From: Clavaria fumosa
Taxonomy: Eukaryota > Basidiomycota > Agaricomycetes > Agaricales > Clavariaceae
NCBI GenBank assembly: GCA_951802425.1
Contig: OX637800.1
Location: 992,001 to 1,056,000, forward strand
Length of the DNA: 64,000 nt
Direction of reading: 5' to 3'
In this document: positions 11,001-23,300 of the stretch, in pieces
Layout of the letters: each line of letters starts with the position of its first letter
Position numbering within the stretch: position 1 is the first letter of the stretch
Made by a program: the position numbers and the translations under genes
The notes under the pieces: model-generated
What the model was told of the DNA's origin: nothing
Databases searched by the model: none
Seen by the model: only the letters and a program-made list of their open reading frames with translations

Positions 11001-11700
11001 CGCACTGACCAAGGAAGACCAGGCCGATTGGGCTGCCGTACTCCCCCTCGCCCAGTTCGCTCTCAATTCACGACCCATTCGCAACTCGGACATCACCCCC
11101 TTTTCGGCTCTCCACGGCTTTGACCCCACCCCGATCCCCGATTTCCCCGCCAGCTTCGATATACCCGCTGCTGACGAGTTCCTAGCACAAATTTCCGCTG
11201 CCCGCGACCACCTCCAGGGTGTCTTGCGGAAGGGACAAGCAACAGACTCTGCGACTTACAATGACCACTCGCGAGAACCGGAGATCTATAGGAAAGGTGG
11301 TCTGGTGTACTTAGATTTGTGGAACCTCCCCCTCAAACTTCCCTCCAAGAAGCTTGGGCCCAAGTTCGTCGGTCCCTTCCCTGTGGAAGAGAAGGTAGGA
11401 ACCTCAGCCTACCGCCTTACCCTTCCCCCAAGCTGGTGAATCCACCCGGTCTTCAATGAGACCTTGCTCAAACCCTTCCGAGGAGATCCATCATCCATCC
11501 AACCACCGCCCGAGCTTGTAGAAGGAGGGGAGCAGTACGACATCGAGCGAGTTGTAGCCAAGAGAAAGAGGAGGGGGAAAGTTCAATATCTGGTAAGCTG
11601 GGTTGGCTATCCACCCAAGGAAAATACTTGGGAGCCTCTGGAGAACCTTACATGTGCAAAGGAAGCAATCGTGGAGTTTGTTCAGGAGAACAAATCTTAG
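8028..11700 (+). pseudogene. Chromovirus (Ty3/gypsy) gag-pol with chromodomain, 5'-truncated
   Basis: 8028-8354: C-terminal gag with a CCHC knuckle (CYNCQQPGHLARNC). The gag stop overlaps the next ATG (ATGA at 8351-8354), a -1 frame change. 8351-9382: protease-like LIDSSSTTS and RT. A one-base loss near 9370 shifts the frame. 9337-11700: YIDD box intact, RNase H (VHTDHKNLSYF), integrase HHCC (HHSAQTTVHPG, CDVC), DDE core (WDLIGP, SDRGGQF, QVERANQE) and a C-terminal chromodomain (about 11539-11690: YDIERVVAKR, YLVSWVGYP, NTWEPLENL). In-frame TGA stops at 8615, 9583, 10126 and 11437 interrupt it. The capsid part of gag is missing, so the 5' end is truncated near 7975-8028. Confidence 0.9.
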
Positions 11701-11711
11701 GAAGGGGAATA

Positions 11712-12338
11712 TGTCGCGGCGACATCACGTGATCCGCAGAGGTTGCGGACACGTGACCTGTCACATGATCAGTAAGTCATGGGACCCACATGACCATCAC
11801 CAACAGTACAGCCCAAATGTGTGATGGCACATCAAGCGGGATGCCATCACCCTGTCAACAGACTGACACCTGACATTGCCCATCAAGCAACTCTCCCCAT
11901 CGTGACCTTGTTCTCTCCCGCGCCCCACCTTTACTGTTATCCTGTCCCCTTGGCATCCCCATCTCCTTCCCATGGTGGCTTCCTGTCCCCCTAGCGCCCT
12001 TGTACCGCTATCCTGTTTCCCTGCCGACCGACACTTCCCTTCTTGGAACCATGGCAGCCTCGCAATCATCACCCGGATACTTTCATTTCCTCTCTACCAT
12101 CGCTTCTGTTGTATGTCTCCTCTTACTACCTTGTACTAATATTGTTTCCATGGTCTTGGACTCTGGTATATATACAAGTAGGTACTTGGCATGTATTCTT
12201 CAGACTTTGATATTCTCCAGAAATCGCCTCTTTCTACCTCCTTGTTGAGCCTTTATGTCAGCTATTCACGTGATCCTTGCGACCTTGTCACGACCTCACT
12301 GCGACCTTTGAGCTCCAGATTTAGGATCAACCGCGACA
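11712..12338 (+). mobile_element. 3' LTR of the chromovirus
   Basis: The 627-bp sequence begins TGTCGCGG and ends CCGCGACA, a perfect 8-bp terminal inverted repeat. It lies 11 bp after the chromodomain stop, behind a purine-rich GGAAGGGGAATA that fits a polypurine tract. A TATATATAC motif near 12170 may be the promoter. The 5' LTR has been lost with the 5' end of the element. Confidence 0.85.
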
Positions 12339-12341
12339 ATT

Positions 12342-12352
12342 TGGCAGGAAGG
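12342..12352 (+). other. Primer-binding-site-like sequence after the LTR
   Basis: TGGCAGGAAGG follows the LTR after three bases (ATT). LTR retrotransposons carry a tRNA-complementary site starting TGG at this spot downstream of a 5' LTR, not after a 3' LTR. It may mark a second, rearranged copy (LTR shared between two internal regions) or be coincidence. No matching tRNA was identified. Confidence 0.3.
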
Positions 12353-12497
12353 TATGGAACTGGCTAGCTTACTAGTTCTGTAGGCTAGAGTACAGAAGGA
12401 ATTGAGGAGCTGTCTGAGTCATCCTGACTCTCAGTGACTCATTTCTATTTGCATCCAGTACCAGATCCATAACAGGCTGTGGCACATGATGAGCAAT

Positions 12498-13356
12498 TGT
12501 CTTGACCCCCTTATTACACCTTGTACAGTGGATTGTTTTGTACACTTACTGTAATTGTTCTTGAATCAAGAACTCCAACTTGTATAAGTAGATTCATTTT
12601 GTGTTCTTACAGCTGTTTGCAAAAAGCTGGCCATGTGACTGAAACCAAAAAATTTGACCTAAAAACTTCTGAGTCATATCTCATTCAATTCTGGGTCACT
12701 CAGTGAGATCTTTTCAGATTTACCACACACCATCAATATCTTGTAATCATCCCAAGATAAGAATGTGGGTTTTTGCACCACATTTTGCAGTTTGTGGTCT
12801 GTGTGAGGTAATATGAGCTTTCCAGGTGCTGAAAACACACTGGAAAAATCCACAGGTCATATCCTGAGGTGCAAGAATAAATTTATTAGTCAGATGTAAT
12901 GAAATAGCTTTCTATGGGATCAAATGTCAAGGCCCATTATTTAATGACTTTTTCTTTTGCAACAATGATAGTAATACATATCCTGGCACCTCAGGATATG
13001 ATATTTAGATACTTTGGATGTGTTTCCAGGGCTTTCAAAGTTCCTGTCACTTCACACAGATCACAAACTGCAAAATGTGGTGCAAAAACCAACATTCTTA
13101 TCTTGTGATAATTATACAAGATATTAATGGTCTGGGCACCTCAGGCAGGGTCAGTTGTGTGGTAAATCTAAAAAGATCTCACTGATTGACCCAGAATTGA
13201 GTGAGATGTGACTCAAAAGATTTTAGGTCAAATTTTTTTGTTTCAGTCACATGGCCAGCTTTTTTGCAAACCATTTTAAGATGAGAGTCCTTGACTGAAA
13301 AGTTCTTGATCAGTCTTGACCCCTAAGGTCAAGACAGATCAAGCTGGGTCAAGACA
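12498..13356. mobile_element. Foldback MITE, 859 bp
   Basis: The ends are TGTCTTGACCC and GGGTCAAGACA. The two halves (about 12498-12890 and 12975-13356) are imperfect inverted copies: for example, GTTTGCAAAAAGCTGGCCATG on the left has its reverse complement on the right, and the CAAGATAAGAATGT and GTGGTGCAAAAACC blocks recur. A central ~90 bp AT-rich spacer separates them. No coding capacity and no clear target duplication. This is a non-autonomous DNA transposon or hairpin element. Confidence 0.8.
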
Positions 13357-13537
13357 TTTTGAGGTTTCCTGATGATCATTGTTGTTGTCATTGGTTGCCA
13401 CAACTGTCATTGTCCAGCCACAGCAGGTGTGGAAGGAGAAGCAGTAGTGGGAACGGATTAGGTGGACACTGTAGCCGCAAGAGGGGCACGGTCGACATAT
13501 TATGAAAATTGAGTACGTTACAAACAGTAATGAAATA

Positions 13538-14820
13538 CTAAATGGATTCTTCCGTTGATTGTAGCCACGTCTTAACATTATCTTGGTTGCGAGCACGGTC
13601 TGTAGCTTCAGTGTCTCGCTGGCCCTTCCTTGCTGATCGCATCCACAGGGACATGACTACATCCATTGCATTACTGAAGGCCTGTCGCTCCGAAATGTGG
13701 CTGGATTGAGATTTCTGTGCAGTCCATCTTGCATAACGGATAGCACGAAGAGTTGGTTGATTAGGCAATTGCGCATTGGGATCTTCTGGTTCTCCCGCAT
13801 TCCCATAATATGAGTCTTTCGCTCTCTTCCGGGCGTATGTCATGAAAGGTTTGAGGCCCCATGCCTTCAGAGCTGCAGAAGCGTAACAGAGATCAAGAAT
13901 GATAGCAGGTGGCCACTCGCTTGTATTTTGTGGTTGCCGCGCATCAGAGTTGTGAGGAGCATGAGTAAGGATGATGTGGCCAAGCCCAGCCGGGCGAAAA
14001 TGGTGCAACGTGAGGCGACTCGTTGGACTGTCTTTGTTTGATGTGTTGTAAGGAATGTCGTCTACGGTCAAAGCAAAATTTGGCGTCTATTGGATATTTG
14101 AGTTGCGTGGAATAGACCAGAGAGATAATGAATCACAGACCTTCAGAAAAGCTAATTCACCTTCCCCAAACGGGCGATGGAGGCCAGAGTACAGCAGAAG
14201 CCCATTCAGAGTGGCATCTATGTCATTCAATGTGTCGACTAGACCATAGGTCTCTCCTCGGTGATGAGAGAGGTGCAACATATACTTGATTGAGGAGTTA
14301 GAAAAGAGCTACGGGGGATGTAAGATCTTTGATAACGCACATCGTCCCCCTTCGAATGGGGAATAATATGGCATGCAGTGCAGTTGTTGGCGAGATCGCT
14401 AGTTATCACGCAGGTTCCATCACGATCAATCACTCTTTGTCTAAAGTCCGCGCTGCACCAAGATAAACTCGACGCGACCAATGTTCTGTGATCCATCGCA
14501 TTGACATCAACGAGGCGAGGTTCGCCTGAAGATGTTGGCTACATTAGCAAGGATGTGAGCATAGAGTCCAACTTGCCTTCCGATACAAAATAGTAAGTAC
14601 GAGGCTCTATGTCAGCCATATAATCATCAATTTCTGCGCCGGCCTCCTCAGTGGAGAGGTGGCCTTCCCGTCCGTAGATTGCAAATCCAAGGAATCGGAG
14701 CCACTTGAGAGGATTGACAGCAAAGGTTATGCATTCAGCGAGCGGGATGGATAATGCGAGTCTGCTCCGGCCGGAATCTTCTAAAGACAACTGTAGCTTG
14801 ACATTTGACGAAGCGGACAT
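13538..14820 (-). CDS. HNH endonuclease-domain protein
   Basis: ATG at 14820 (MSASSNVKLQLSLED). Introns are 14526-14576 (donor GCAAGT, a GC-AG intron), 14285-14340 and 14087-14140; stop at 13538. The spliced protein has an N-terminal region of unknown function, then an HNH_2-type domain: FRQRVIDRDGTCVIT, CHIIPHSKGDD joined to YMLHLSHHRG, NDIDATLNGLLLYSGLHRPFGEGELAFLK and TPNFAL. This is the layout of fungal HNH proteins with a CxxT...C...HIIP core. A Ser/Arg-poor C-terminal extension follows. Such proteins are numerous in mushrooms and their substrates are unknown; nuclease activity is inferred from the motif only. Downstream it borders the foldback MITE. Confidence 0.8.
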
Positions 14821-15664
14821 GGTAGCCGAAGTAGACGTTGCTCAGTACATTAGATAATCCGAGGCGAGCATGGTTCAGCCAGCAGTTCAGAAGTGCAAAC
14901 CAGCCTAATGCCCTCGTTCGGAGCACGACCGGGCGCTCAAGCTCGCCAGACAAGCCGTCAACTGTGCCTCAAGCGAATTCGCGCTCATATTGCATATGAC
15001 AATGGTGTGTAACTCCTATAATTAAGCCTACTCTGGTCGTAAAGAACTCAACTGGCAATGGGCCGTTGCCATTTGAGAGGATCACCAAGGCTGGACTTAA
15101 TAATAAATTGAAAATGTACGGTTGACAAGGAGTTGGAATTGCATGATCTCGTGCGACTGAGAGCGCAAGCACAGGCAGTAGTGGTAGAAAAGAGCCAATG
15201 TTGGTTGACTCGGCACTCTGTCATCACGTACTACACCCTACGACCCAGTCGTCTGAGACCCCCCTGGGTCAAAAAGTCAGCAAATTCGTCAATTGACAAC
15301 ACTGCCGTCAACGGCCCGGGTAACTCCCACGGCTACTCATACTCCTCCACCAATGCTTCCACTTCGCCGCACACCTCGACCGACCTGCGGTAGCCGGTCG
15401 CGGCGACGTCCCTCCCGCCCAGTGCGCTCCGCTCCGTGTCACAAACAAAGCTCTCCTCCTCTGTCAGCTCCGATGTCGCCCCACCTGACTTGGAGCATGA
15501 TGACGACTCTTTCGCGGGAAGAGTTTATGGAAACAGTGTTGGCGGCTCTGGTAGCAATCGATATTGTAAGACAGAGCAGCGGGTCACGCACAGGCAAGTG
15601 CAAGAATGCTGGTGGAGGCACGACAACATGAGTGACCAGCACTAACCACTTCAGAAAAGCTATT
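14821..15664. other. No supported gene
   Basis: The 844-bp interval between the HNH gene start and the end of the retropepsin-like gene has only short overlapping frames without recognisable motifs. A possible last exon of the neighbouring minus-strand gene could extend to about 15526 if the GTATGT at 15669 is used as a donor. Confidence 0.5.
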
Positions 15665-16579
15665 TTAAACACATACTAGCGGCGCGTCAAGGATCACTGG
15701 ATCGCGGTGTCCGTATGCGCGTGCATTCGTGTCTTTGAGAAACGGGTTGGTGACAGTCGGTTGGATCTGGTACTGGATGGAGTTGAGCAGCATCTGAACA
15801 AGAAGGTTTCAATATTATCGGACTGAGACAGCAGAACATCACACTTACCTGCTGCCCAAAGATGATGAAGGTTGTGTTATTTGGCATGATTGGCCGGAAG
15901 GCGATGTTGGCGACAATCTCCTGCCGGACACCTGTGAACCTGGACAGAGGGGAGAAAGTAAGCTCCGTAACCTTACTCGAAGCAGTCATCGCACATACCT
16001 GACCTTGGCCACGGCAAACCCACTGGGTTGGACAACTCCATTCTCATCTTTTTTGATATCGTCGCGCAGCTGCGAGCTCAAGATCTGGTGACCTGCACTC
16101 CGGTATCCCAAAGTACCCAGACATCTTGAAATGTCTGCACCGGCTCGGGGGCCACTCATAGGGCGAAGCGTTGATCGCGGTTTGAATAAAGGGCAGGTCT
16201 CTTAATGCAGCGCCATCGAACAGATTGAGCCGGGCAGCGGCATATGGACGCGGAGGGCTATTCACGACTAGACCATCCCATCGGAATGACTGGGGGTTAT
16301 TCACATACGAATGAATGAAGGCACGTACGTTTAAGCAGGGACTTTGTCCTCTCGGGTCTAGAAGGGTTTCATTGACAGCGTCGAGCAGCTGAGCAGCGGT
16401 GATGCCTGTAACCTTGAGAACATGGAAGACCACAGTCCGGGGCGGGAGATTCGAGAGTCATAATTGGCGTGGTCTTCAGTGTCCGTGGTGAAGTCAGCAT
16501 CACGTGATACGTCGGTTTCGGTGTCCGTGTGGCTGTGCTGTGCCGTCGTCAGCACAATTTCAACGTTCTTCTCACTCAT
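15665..16579 (-). pseudogene. Retropepsin-like aspartic protease-domain gene, frame-broken
   Basis: A possible ATG at 16579 opens MSEKNVEIVLTTAQ. Coding-like blocks downstream are LLDAVNETLLDPRGQ, an intron with GTACGT donor, FRWDGLVVNSPPRPYAAARL, LPFIQTAINASPYEWP, then VWVLWDTGVQVT, QILSSQLRDDI and, after an intron, FTGVRQEIVANIAF, FIIFGQQ and LNSIQYQIQP. WDTG plus a later IIFGQ resembles the DTG and second-lobe motifs of retroviral-type aspartic proteases. To read these blocks together, two frame changes are needed near 16135 and 16090, so the gene is probably damaged, unless an unusual splice joins them. It is divergent from AUR1 with about 50 bp between the proposed starts. Confidence 0.45.
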
Positions 16580-16626
16580 CACCGCTTGACCGCCATTGCC
16601 AACATACAGAACATCTTTCATTCCCA

Positions 16627-18099
16627 ATGTCTGGCCGTCAGAGGCCGGCGATGTCGTACAAGCCGTTGAGGTACCTCGCTCAAGCCTTCGTGGCTGCCGT
16701 AGGTCGGTTGGATAAATCCTCGTCGCCATTGGACACGATACAGCGACTCCGTAGACACACCTTCACCTGGTTCGACTCGCTATACGTCTTCCACATCCTC
16801 CTTGCTGCTTTCTGGTTGACCATCATGACCACTCCCGGTTTCCCTCTCAAGCTCATGATACCCATACTCTACTCCGTGGCCCTTTTCATTCCGTTGACCT
16901 CGCAGTTTTTCGTCCCTGCGACGCCCGTCTTCGCTTGGATACTCACTTTCTATTCATCTCGATTTATACCAGAAAAATATAGACCTGCCGTGTCTGTCTC
17001 CATTCTACCCACGCTCGAATCTGTCCTGTATGGCGCGAACATCTCTGACATCCTCACACGCTTCACTCACCCCGTCCTGGACATCTTAGCCTGGCTCCCA
17101 TATGGCGTCATCCATTTCATCTTCCCCTTCTTCGTAGCTGCTTTTCTCTGGCTCTTTCGGCCGAAAGAATCGTTACATCTCTGGGCACGGACTATTGGGT
17201 ACATGAATCTGATAGGCGTATTCATCCAGATCATCTTCCCATGTGCCCCGCCGTGGTATGAACTCATCTATGGTTTAACACCTGCATCGTATTCCATACG
17301 AGGGTCCGCGGGCGGCCTCGGGCGGATTGACAAGCTGTTCCACTCCACGGGTTACTCCAAGACGTTTTCGACCTCGCCAATCGTATTCGGCGCCTTCCCG
17401 TCGCTGCATGCGGCGTGGGCCACAATCGAGGCGCTCTTCGTGTCACACTTCTTCCCGCGCACGACGCGCTATATCTGGGCGTACGCAGGCGTGCTGTACT
17501 GGGCGACGATGTACCTCAGCCACCACTACCTCATTGACGTCGTCGGCGGCGCGTGTCTTGCGACCGCATGCTTCTACCTGTTCCTGCCAGACGAGCTCAA
17601 GGGCGCAGGCGCCACGGCGGGTATCGTCGCGCAATCCAAGTACGAGCTGTACGACCTCGAGGCGCCGCGCGGGCGTCGCGGCGGAGGCGTGGGAAGCGAC
17701 CGGGGGATGGCGATGGAGGCGGCGGACTTGGACCCGAGCGAGACGTCCTCGCAGGCGTCGGACGACGAGGAGGTGGACCTTGGAATCAGCTACCGGTCGC
17801 CGACGCCGACGACGATGGCGACGATGTCGGCTGGGATGGCAGCAGGCCCATCGCCCAAGGTGAAGGGGCATCGGCGCCACCACTCGCATCACCCTCACCA
17901 CCAGAGCCAGCACCACCATTACCACCATCGGCACACGGCGAGCATCGCGAGCCTGATACGCGCGGACGAGCGTGCGGGTGCTGGGGACGAGAGGTGGACG
18001 CCGAGCCCGCTTGGGGCGGGATTCGTGCTGCCCCCAACGCCGACACTGACGATGTCGACAGGAACGGAGAGAGAGGATACGGGTGACACGAAGCGCTGA
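16627..18099 (+). CDS. AUR1: Inositol phosphorylceramide synthase, catalytic subunit
   Basis: Transfers phosphoinositol from phosphatidylinositol to (phyto)ceramide in the Golgi, an essential fungal sphingolipid step and the target of aureobasidin A. Single-exon frame; ATG at 16627 (MSGRQRPAMSYK) is preferred because the upstream in-frame Met at 16504 lies in the divergent-promoter region. About 490 residues. Several hydrophobic segments (about residues 45-330) surround PAP2/LPT-type motifs: GAFPSLHAAW (His catalytic) and LSHHYLIDVVGG (His and Asp). The C-terminal ~130 residues are a low-complexity, His- and Ser-rich cytosolic tail, longer than in yeast. GC-rich codon use near the 3' end differs from the 5' half. 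Confidence 0.95.
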   Translation: MSGRQRPAMSYKPLRYLAQAFVAAVGRLDKSSSPLDTIQRLRRHTFTWFDSLYVFHILLAAFWLTIMTTPGFPLKLMIPILYSVALFIPLTSQFFVPATPVFAWILTFYSSRFIPEKYRPAVSVSILPTLESVLYGANISDILTRFTHPVLDILAWLPYGVIHFIFPFFVAAFLWLFRPKESLHLWARTIGYMNLIGVFIQIIFPCAPPWYELIYGLTPASYSIRGSAGGLGRIDKLFHSTGYSKTFSTSPIVFGAFPSLHAAWATIEALFVSHFFPRTTRYIWAYAGVLYWATMYLSHHYLIDVVGGACLATACFYLFLPDELKGAGATAGIVAQSKYELYDLEAPRGRRGGGVGSDRGMAMEAADLDPSETSSQASDDEEVDLGISYRSPTPTTMATMSAGMAAGPSPKVKGHRRHHSHHPHHQSQHHHYHHRHTASIASLIRADERAGAGDERWTPSPLGAGFVLPPTPTLTMSTGTEREDTGDTKR

Positions 18100-19051
18100 A
18101 AACGCTGACGGTCGCTCTGCGTTGTATTGATTTATTTTTCCCTTCGGTTGGGAGCGACGCAGGGAGGAACGACTTGGAACATAAGTATGGTTACCCTATG
18201 GATTGCCTAATTTGCCCTTCTTCCTTGTACAGTACGCATACTTTTCCTGGCTGCCAAAAGGCACGAGTGCTTGTGCCGCTGTCAGACTGGGGAGCCACGA
18301 ACAAACACATGCACTCCTCTTGGAGCCTCAGCGCGCCCAGGCCGTTATCACGGGTTGTGGTGGGGTAGGAGCTGAAGTTCTTCGTAGCGAGATCGTCTCA
18401 ACCCTTGATCCATTCGTGGGGTGCAGAATTCCCCGGTCGAATTCGAAGCATGGCGAGCCACGCGCTGATTACTCATTTGTGTCACTCGGACTCGGATGGG
18501 CGCTCCGCGTTGATGATCCAGCCTTGACGTGCTGCCCGCCCCGGACCATATTGACTACCAGGTGGAAGCCCCGCGACGATCCACTTCATGGGTGTTGTGT
18601 CACGCAGGTTCTTTGGGTAGGGTGACCACCGGAACAAGCAGTATAGTTCGTGTGGCGAGCGCAACACGAGTAGCGCGATAGTCATGTCAGTAAGGCGCAA
18701 TCCTGGGACCCTATAGGCCTAGGCTACAAATTCTCACGTCTACCATCTGATCTCTTGTTTTGCACTCGTGCTGATGCCGCCATTCCCGCTTGTGAACTAC
18801 CTCAATTCGCGCAAGGGTCTCATTGCCGCAGGCACAAAGAAAGAACGGCGTTAACCGGCGGTGTCAAATGAAAGCCGCCCTTACAAAGAGGTTTACTTTT
18901 TTTTGTACGTACAAGCCACAGGGGATCGTCAGAAACGTGCACATGTTGATGAGACTAAGAACCCAGGTGACTTGCTTCAGGACACTCGTGAATTGATGTG
19001 GATGCAGGTTTGAGCGACGATGCACCTTCTAACTTCTCTAAAGGGTCGAAA
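18100..19051. other. Intergenic, no supported gene
   Basis: About 950 bp between the 3' ends of AUR1 and CFIm25 (convergent genes). Some open frames reach 140 codons on the + strand, but they have no recognisable motif, no Kozak-like start and no intron structure. The interval probably holds both 3' UTRs. Confidence 0.5.
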
Positions 19052-20114
<1,063 letters not shown>

Positions 20115-20332
20115 TGGGGGGTGCGGGGAGTTGTACGTGTAAGGAATGCGAGCGCACGGCTGTCACGACCCGGCTAAAGTCACCAGTGCAAACACGTGAT
20201 ATTTCTCCATTTGGTAATCAATTTTAAACTCAGCGAATATTCATTTTAGCACACGATCGATGACGTAATCTTGTATAATGCGTCCCTTTCCCCACCCCCA
20301 GTCTCAGACCAGACCAAAAACCTCGAATATAA

Positions 20333-23300
20333 ATGGCGACAGACCCGCGCTCGCCTCTTGCTCCCCAACCGCCATCTACTCTCTTCACTCGCTCGTTGTT
20401 ATTCTGCCGTTGGTCTCAACTCATGAGACACTCTCGTGACCACCAGCATGCAGCGGATGGAGCCTTGCACCCCTCCAACGCCAACAACGCCCCGTCGAAC
20501 CCCATAGACATTATCAGGCATCGCCGTCGTCCAATCGATGACACCATCTCACGCGCCATCACGCCCATGGACAGCGAGTCTCCCCTACACAGAGCAGGGT
20601 AATGTCCCTATTTCATATTCGTCTTTCGGCCGAGGCGCGAGATGATAACAACTAAGGCACTCCCGCAACTTTACGATAATGACGCTTGACTCGCTTTGGC
20701 TTTCGCTTTCGCCTTCGCCTTCTTCTTTTTTGGTTCCTTGAAATTTCTACCGCAATTCCGTCCACAGTCTGTTGCAGCTGCACAACACCCACACGCCGAT
20801 CAGTGGGTCCGTCCCGCGACAATTCCCAGTGCTGGCCCCCCACTCTCAGGACACCATCCGTGCCAGCACAATGCGCCTATCTAACATGCTGGTATCTCCC
20901 CCTGTTATCACCACCATGCGCCAACCCACTCCACTCCACTCTTCTGCTGCGGCGGAGTTTCTCCCGTTTCCCACGGGAGATGGCCTAGACACGACGAGAA
21001 CGACCGCGTCCCCAGAAAGGGAGGCCTTTTGGTCCACCACTAGCGGCGGTTCGTCCACCCTGCGGCGGTCGCCACCCTCCGGCCTCTCCGCTCTTCTTTC
21101 TCGTGAACAGGAAGAAGCAACAACGCCGGCACAACCGATGGGCATCTTTGAGGTCTTACCTGAGATGGATCACGTGCCGCGGCGCGTCAGCCTTGACTCC
21201 GACACCTCGGGTTCACTCATTGATCTATGTACGGATGACCGATATTTCAAATACGTCCTGCCAACAGATGAGACAACTCCTTTGCTTGAAAGACACCGAC
21301 CAATATCTCCGCATCTCGACACAGAACATTCCGTTCATTCAAAACTTCCGCAGGATTTCGCAAAGAGAACCCTCGGACGAGTATGCGATGCCGTGCTGCG
21401 CAAAGACCACATCACCACCGCGATAAAATCAATTCCCGCAGTCATCCTTGGTTGCCTGCTTAATGTTCTGGATGGCGTATCTTGTGAGTGTTTTCGGAAG
21501 AATATGATACGGCCCCGCATGATTCAGTCCATTCAAAACTTCAGATGGCATGATCCTCTTTCCCGCAGCTGGTGTCTTCGCGGATTGGGACATGGGTTCA
21601 ATTGGCGTTTCTATGTTCTTCGTCTCGTGAGTAACCTCAGATTCTGCGGCTGTCCATAAATTGATGCTTGCACTTTCAGAACTCTCATTGCACAATTGGT
21701 GTACACACTGGGGGGAAGCAATCTCGCAGGTGCAAATGGCAGCATGATGATCGAAGTCGTCGTATGTTTGGTTCATAGTTTAGTGTTATCGAAACAGTGG
21801 CTGAGCTTACAATCAGCCTTTTTTCCATCTCATCGCGACAAAAATCGCCCAAGAAATCGGCGAGGACAAACCTCATGATGTCATCGCCACCACGATGGTC
21901 GCTTTTGCGCTATCATCCATCTTAACAGGTAAGAATCTAGTTCTGTGAGGAGACAGGGTTTCGAGACCTGAATTCTGTTCCATCACCTTTGAGGTCTTTC
22001 TTTCTTCCTTTTGGGCGCACTCAAATTGGGTTCCGTGATTGGTTTCTTCCCGAGGCACATCTTGGTTGGCTGTATCGGTGGTATCGGCGCGTTCCTGATT
22101 GAAACAGGGTATATTGGAGTCATGTCTTCAACCAATCTCAGTCAGCTCACTCGTTTTGTTTGTAGACTCATGGTTAGCACTCGACTCGACGACGACGAAT
22201 TTTCTTATTTGATGCAATATCTCGAATCTCTATTTTTGGACAAGCACAACTTCGTTTTATGGACCATATCTCTCTCACTTGCTGTCATCCTACGCATCAT
22301 CACTCACAAATTTCATCATCAACTCATCTTCCCGCTTTGTGCGTGAAAATCCGCCTGCCAAGTACGTGTCGTTCTTGAGTCTGACTGTCTTTCCAACAGA
22401 TTTCCTGGTCATTCCGTTGGTTTTCTACATCGTCGTCGTGGCTATGGGGCTTGATCTATCAGTGTTGCGGAGCGAGGGCTGGTTGTTCGATATGGGCATC
22501 GAGCAAAAGCCTTGGTATACGTTCTACACGTACTTCGGTCTGTTGTTTTATGTCTTGCTGTTCTGCTCTCTCATTGTCTTGCCGTAGATTTTAAAGCCGT
22601 ACAGGTTGGGCCGTTGTTGTCTACTCTCCCGACACAGTTTGCCCTGTGAATTCTCAGGTCACTCCGTTTTCAGAGGAGGTTGCTCATATGTGGATCATCT
22701 AGACTTTTCTTCAATATCCTACACCCCCCGCTGAATGTACCGGCACTTTGCAAGTCCATTTCGCTGCATACGACGATCGAGCGGGACTCTAAATCACTCT
22801 ACAGCGGTTTCTTTGAATGAAGATGTCAACACTGACCAGGAGCTCGTCGCGCACGGCTACTCGAATCTTCTTTCTGGGTTCTTTGGCACCGTGTGAGCGC
22901 CATTCTTAATCTGCTCTTGTCACGGGAATACTAAGCATCATATTCAGTCCTAACTACCTAGTCTATGTCAACACACTCTTGTATATATCTTTTTCTTTCG
23001 CAGAAAATACGATTTCTGGCTTATCACATGCTCTCAGATTCTACCGCGTCGGAGGGACCTCGCGCATCGCCGGCTTTTTGCTCGTATTAGTCACTGTAGT
23101 CCTGCTCGTGGTCGGGACCGGATTTATTGCGTTCATCCGTACGTCCATCAGCCTGCAAGGCCAATGTAGGGTGACGCATTCATCCTTCAATTCCCACACT
23201 AGCCGTCATGGTGGTCGGTGCATTGATTTTTGTTTTGGGTATTGACCTCGTCAAGGAGGCGCTTTGGGATACGCGGCATCGCGTGAGCACGTGAGTGTGC

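Noticed and set aside
17327..18086. Arg-rich and Gly-rich frames overlapping AUR1
   Set aside because: Shadows of the GC-rich 3' half of AUR1, whose frame holds the PAP2 motifs.
18203..18700. Open frames of 140 codons (+) and 72 codons (-) after AUR1
   Set aside because: No recognisable motif and they lie where both convergent genes should have 3' UTRs.
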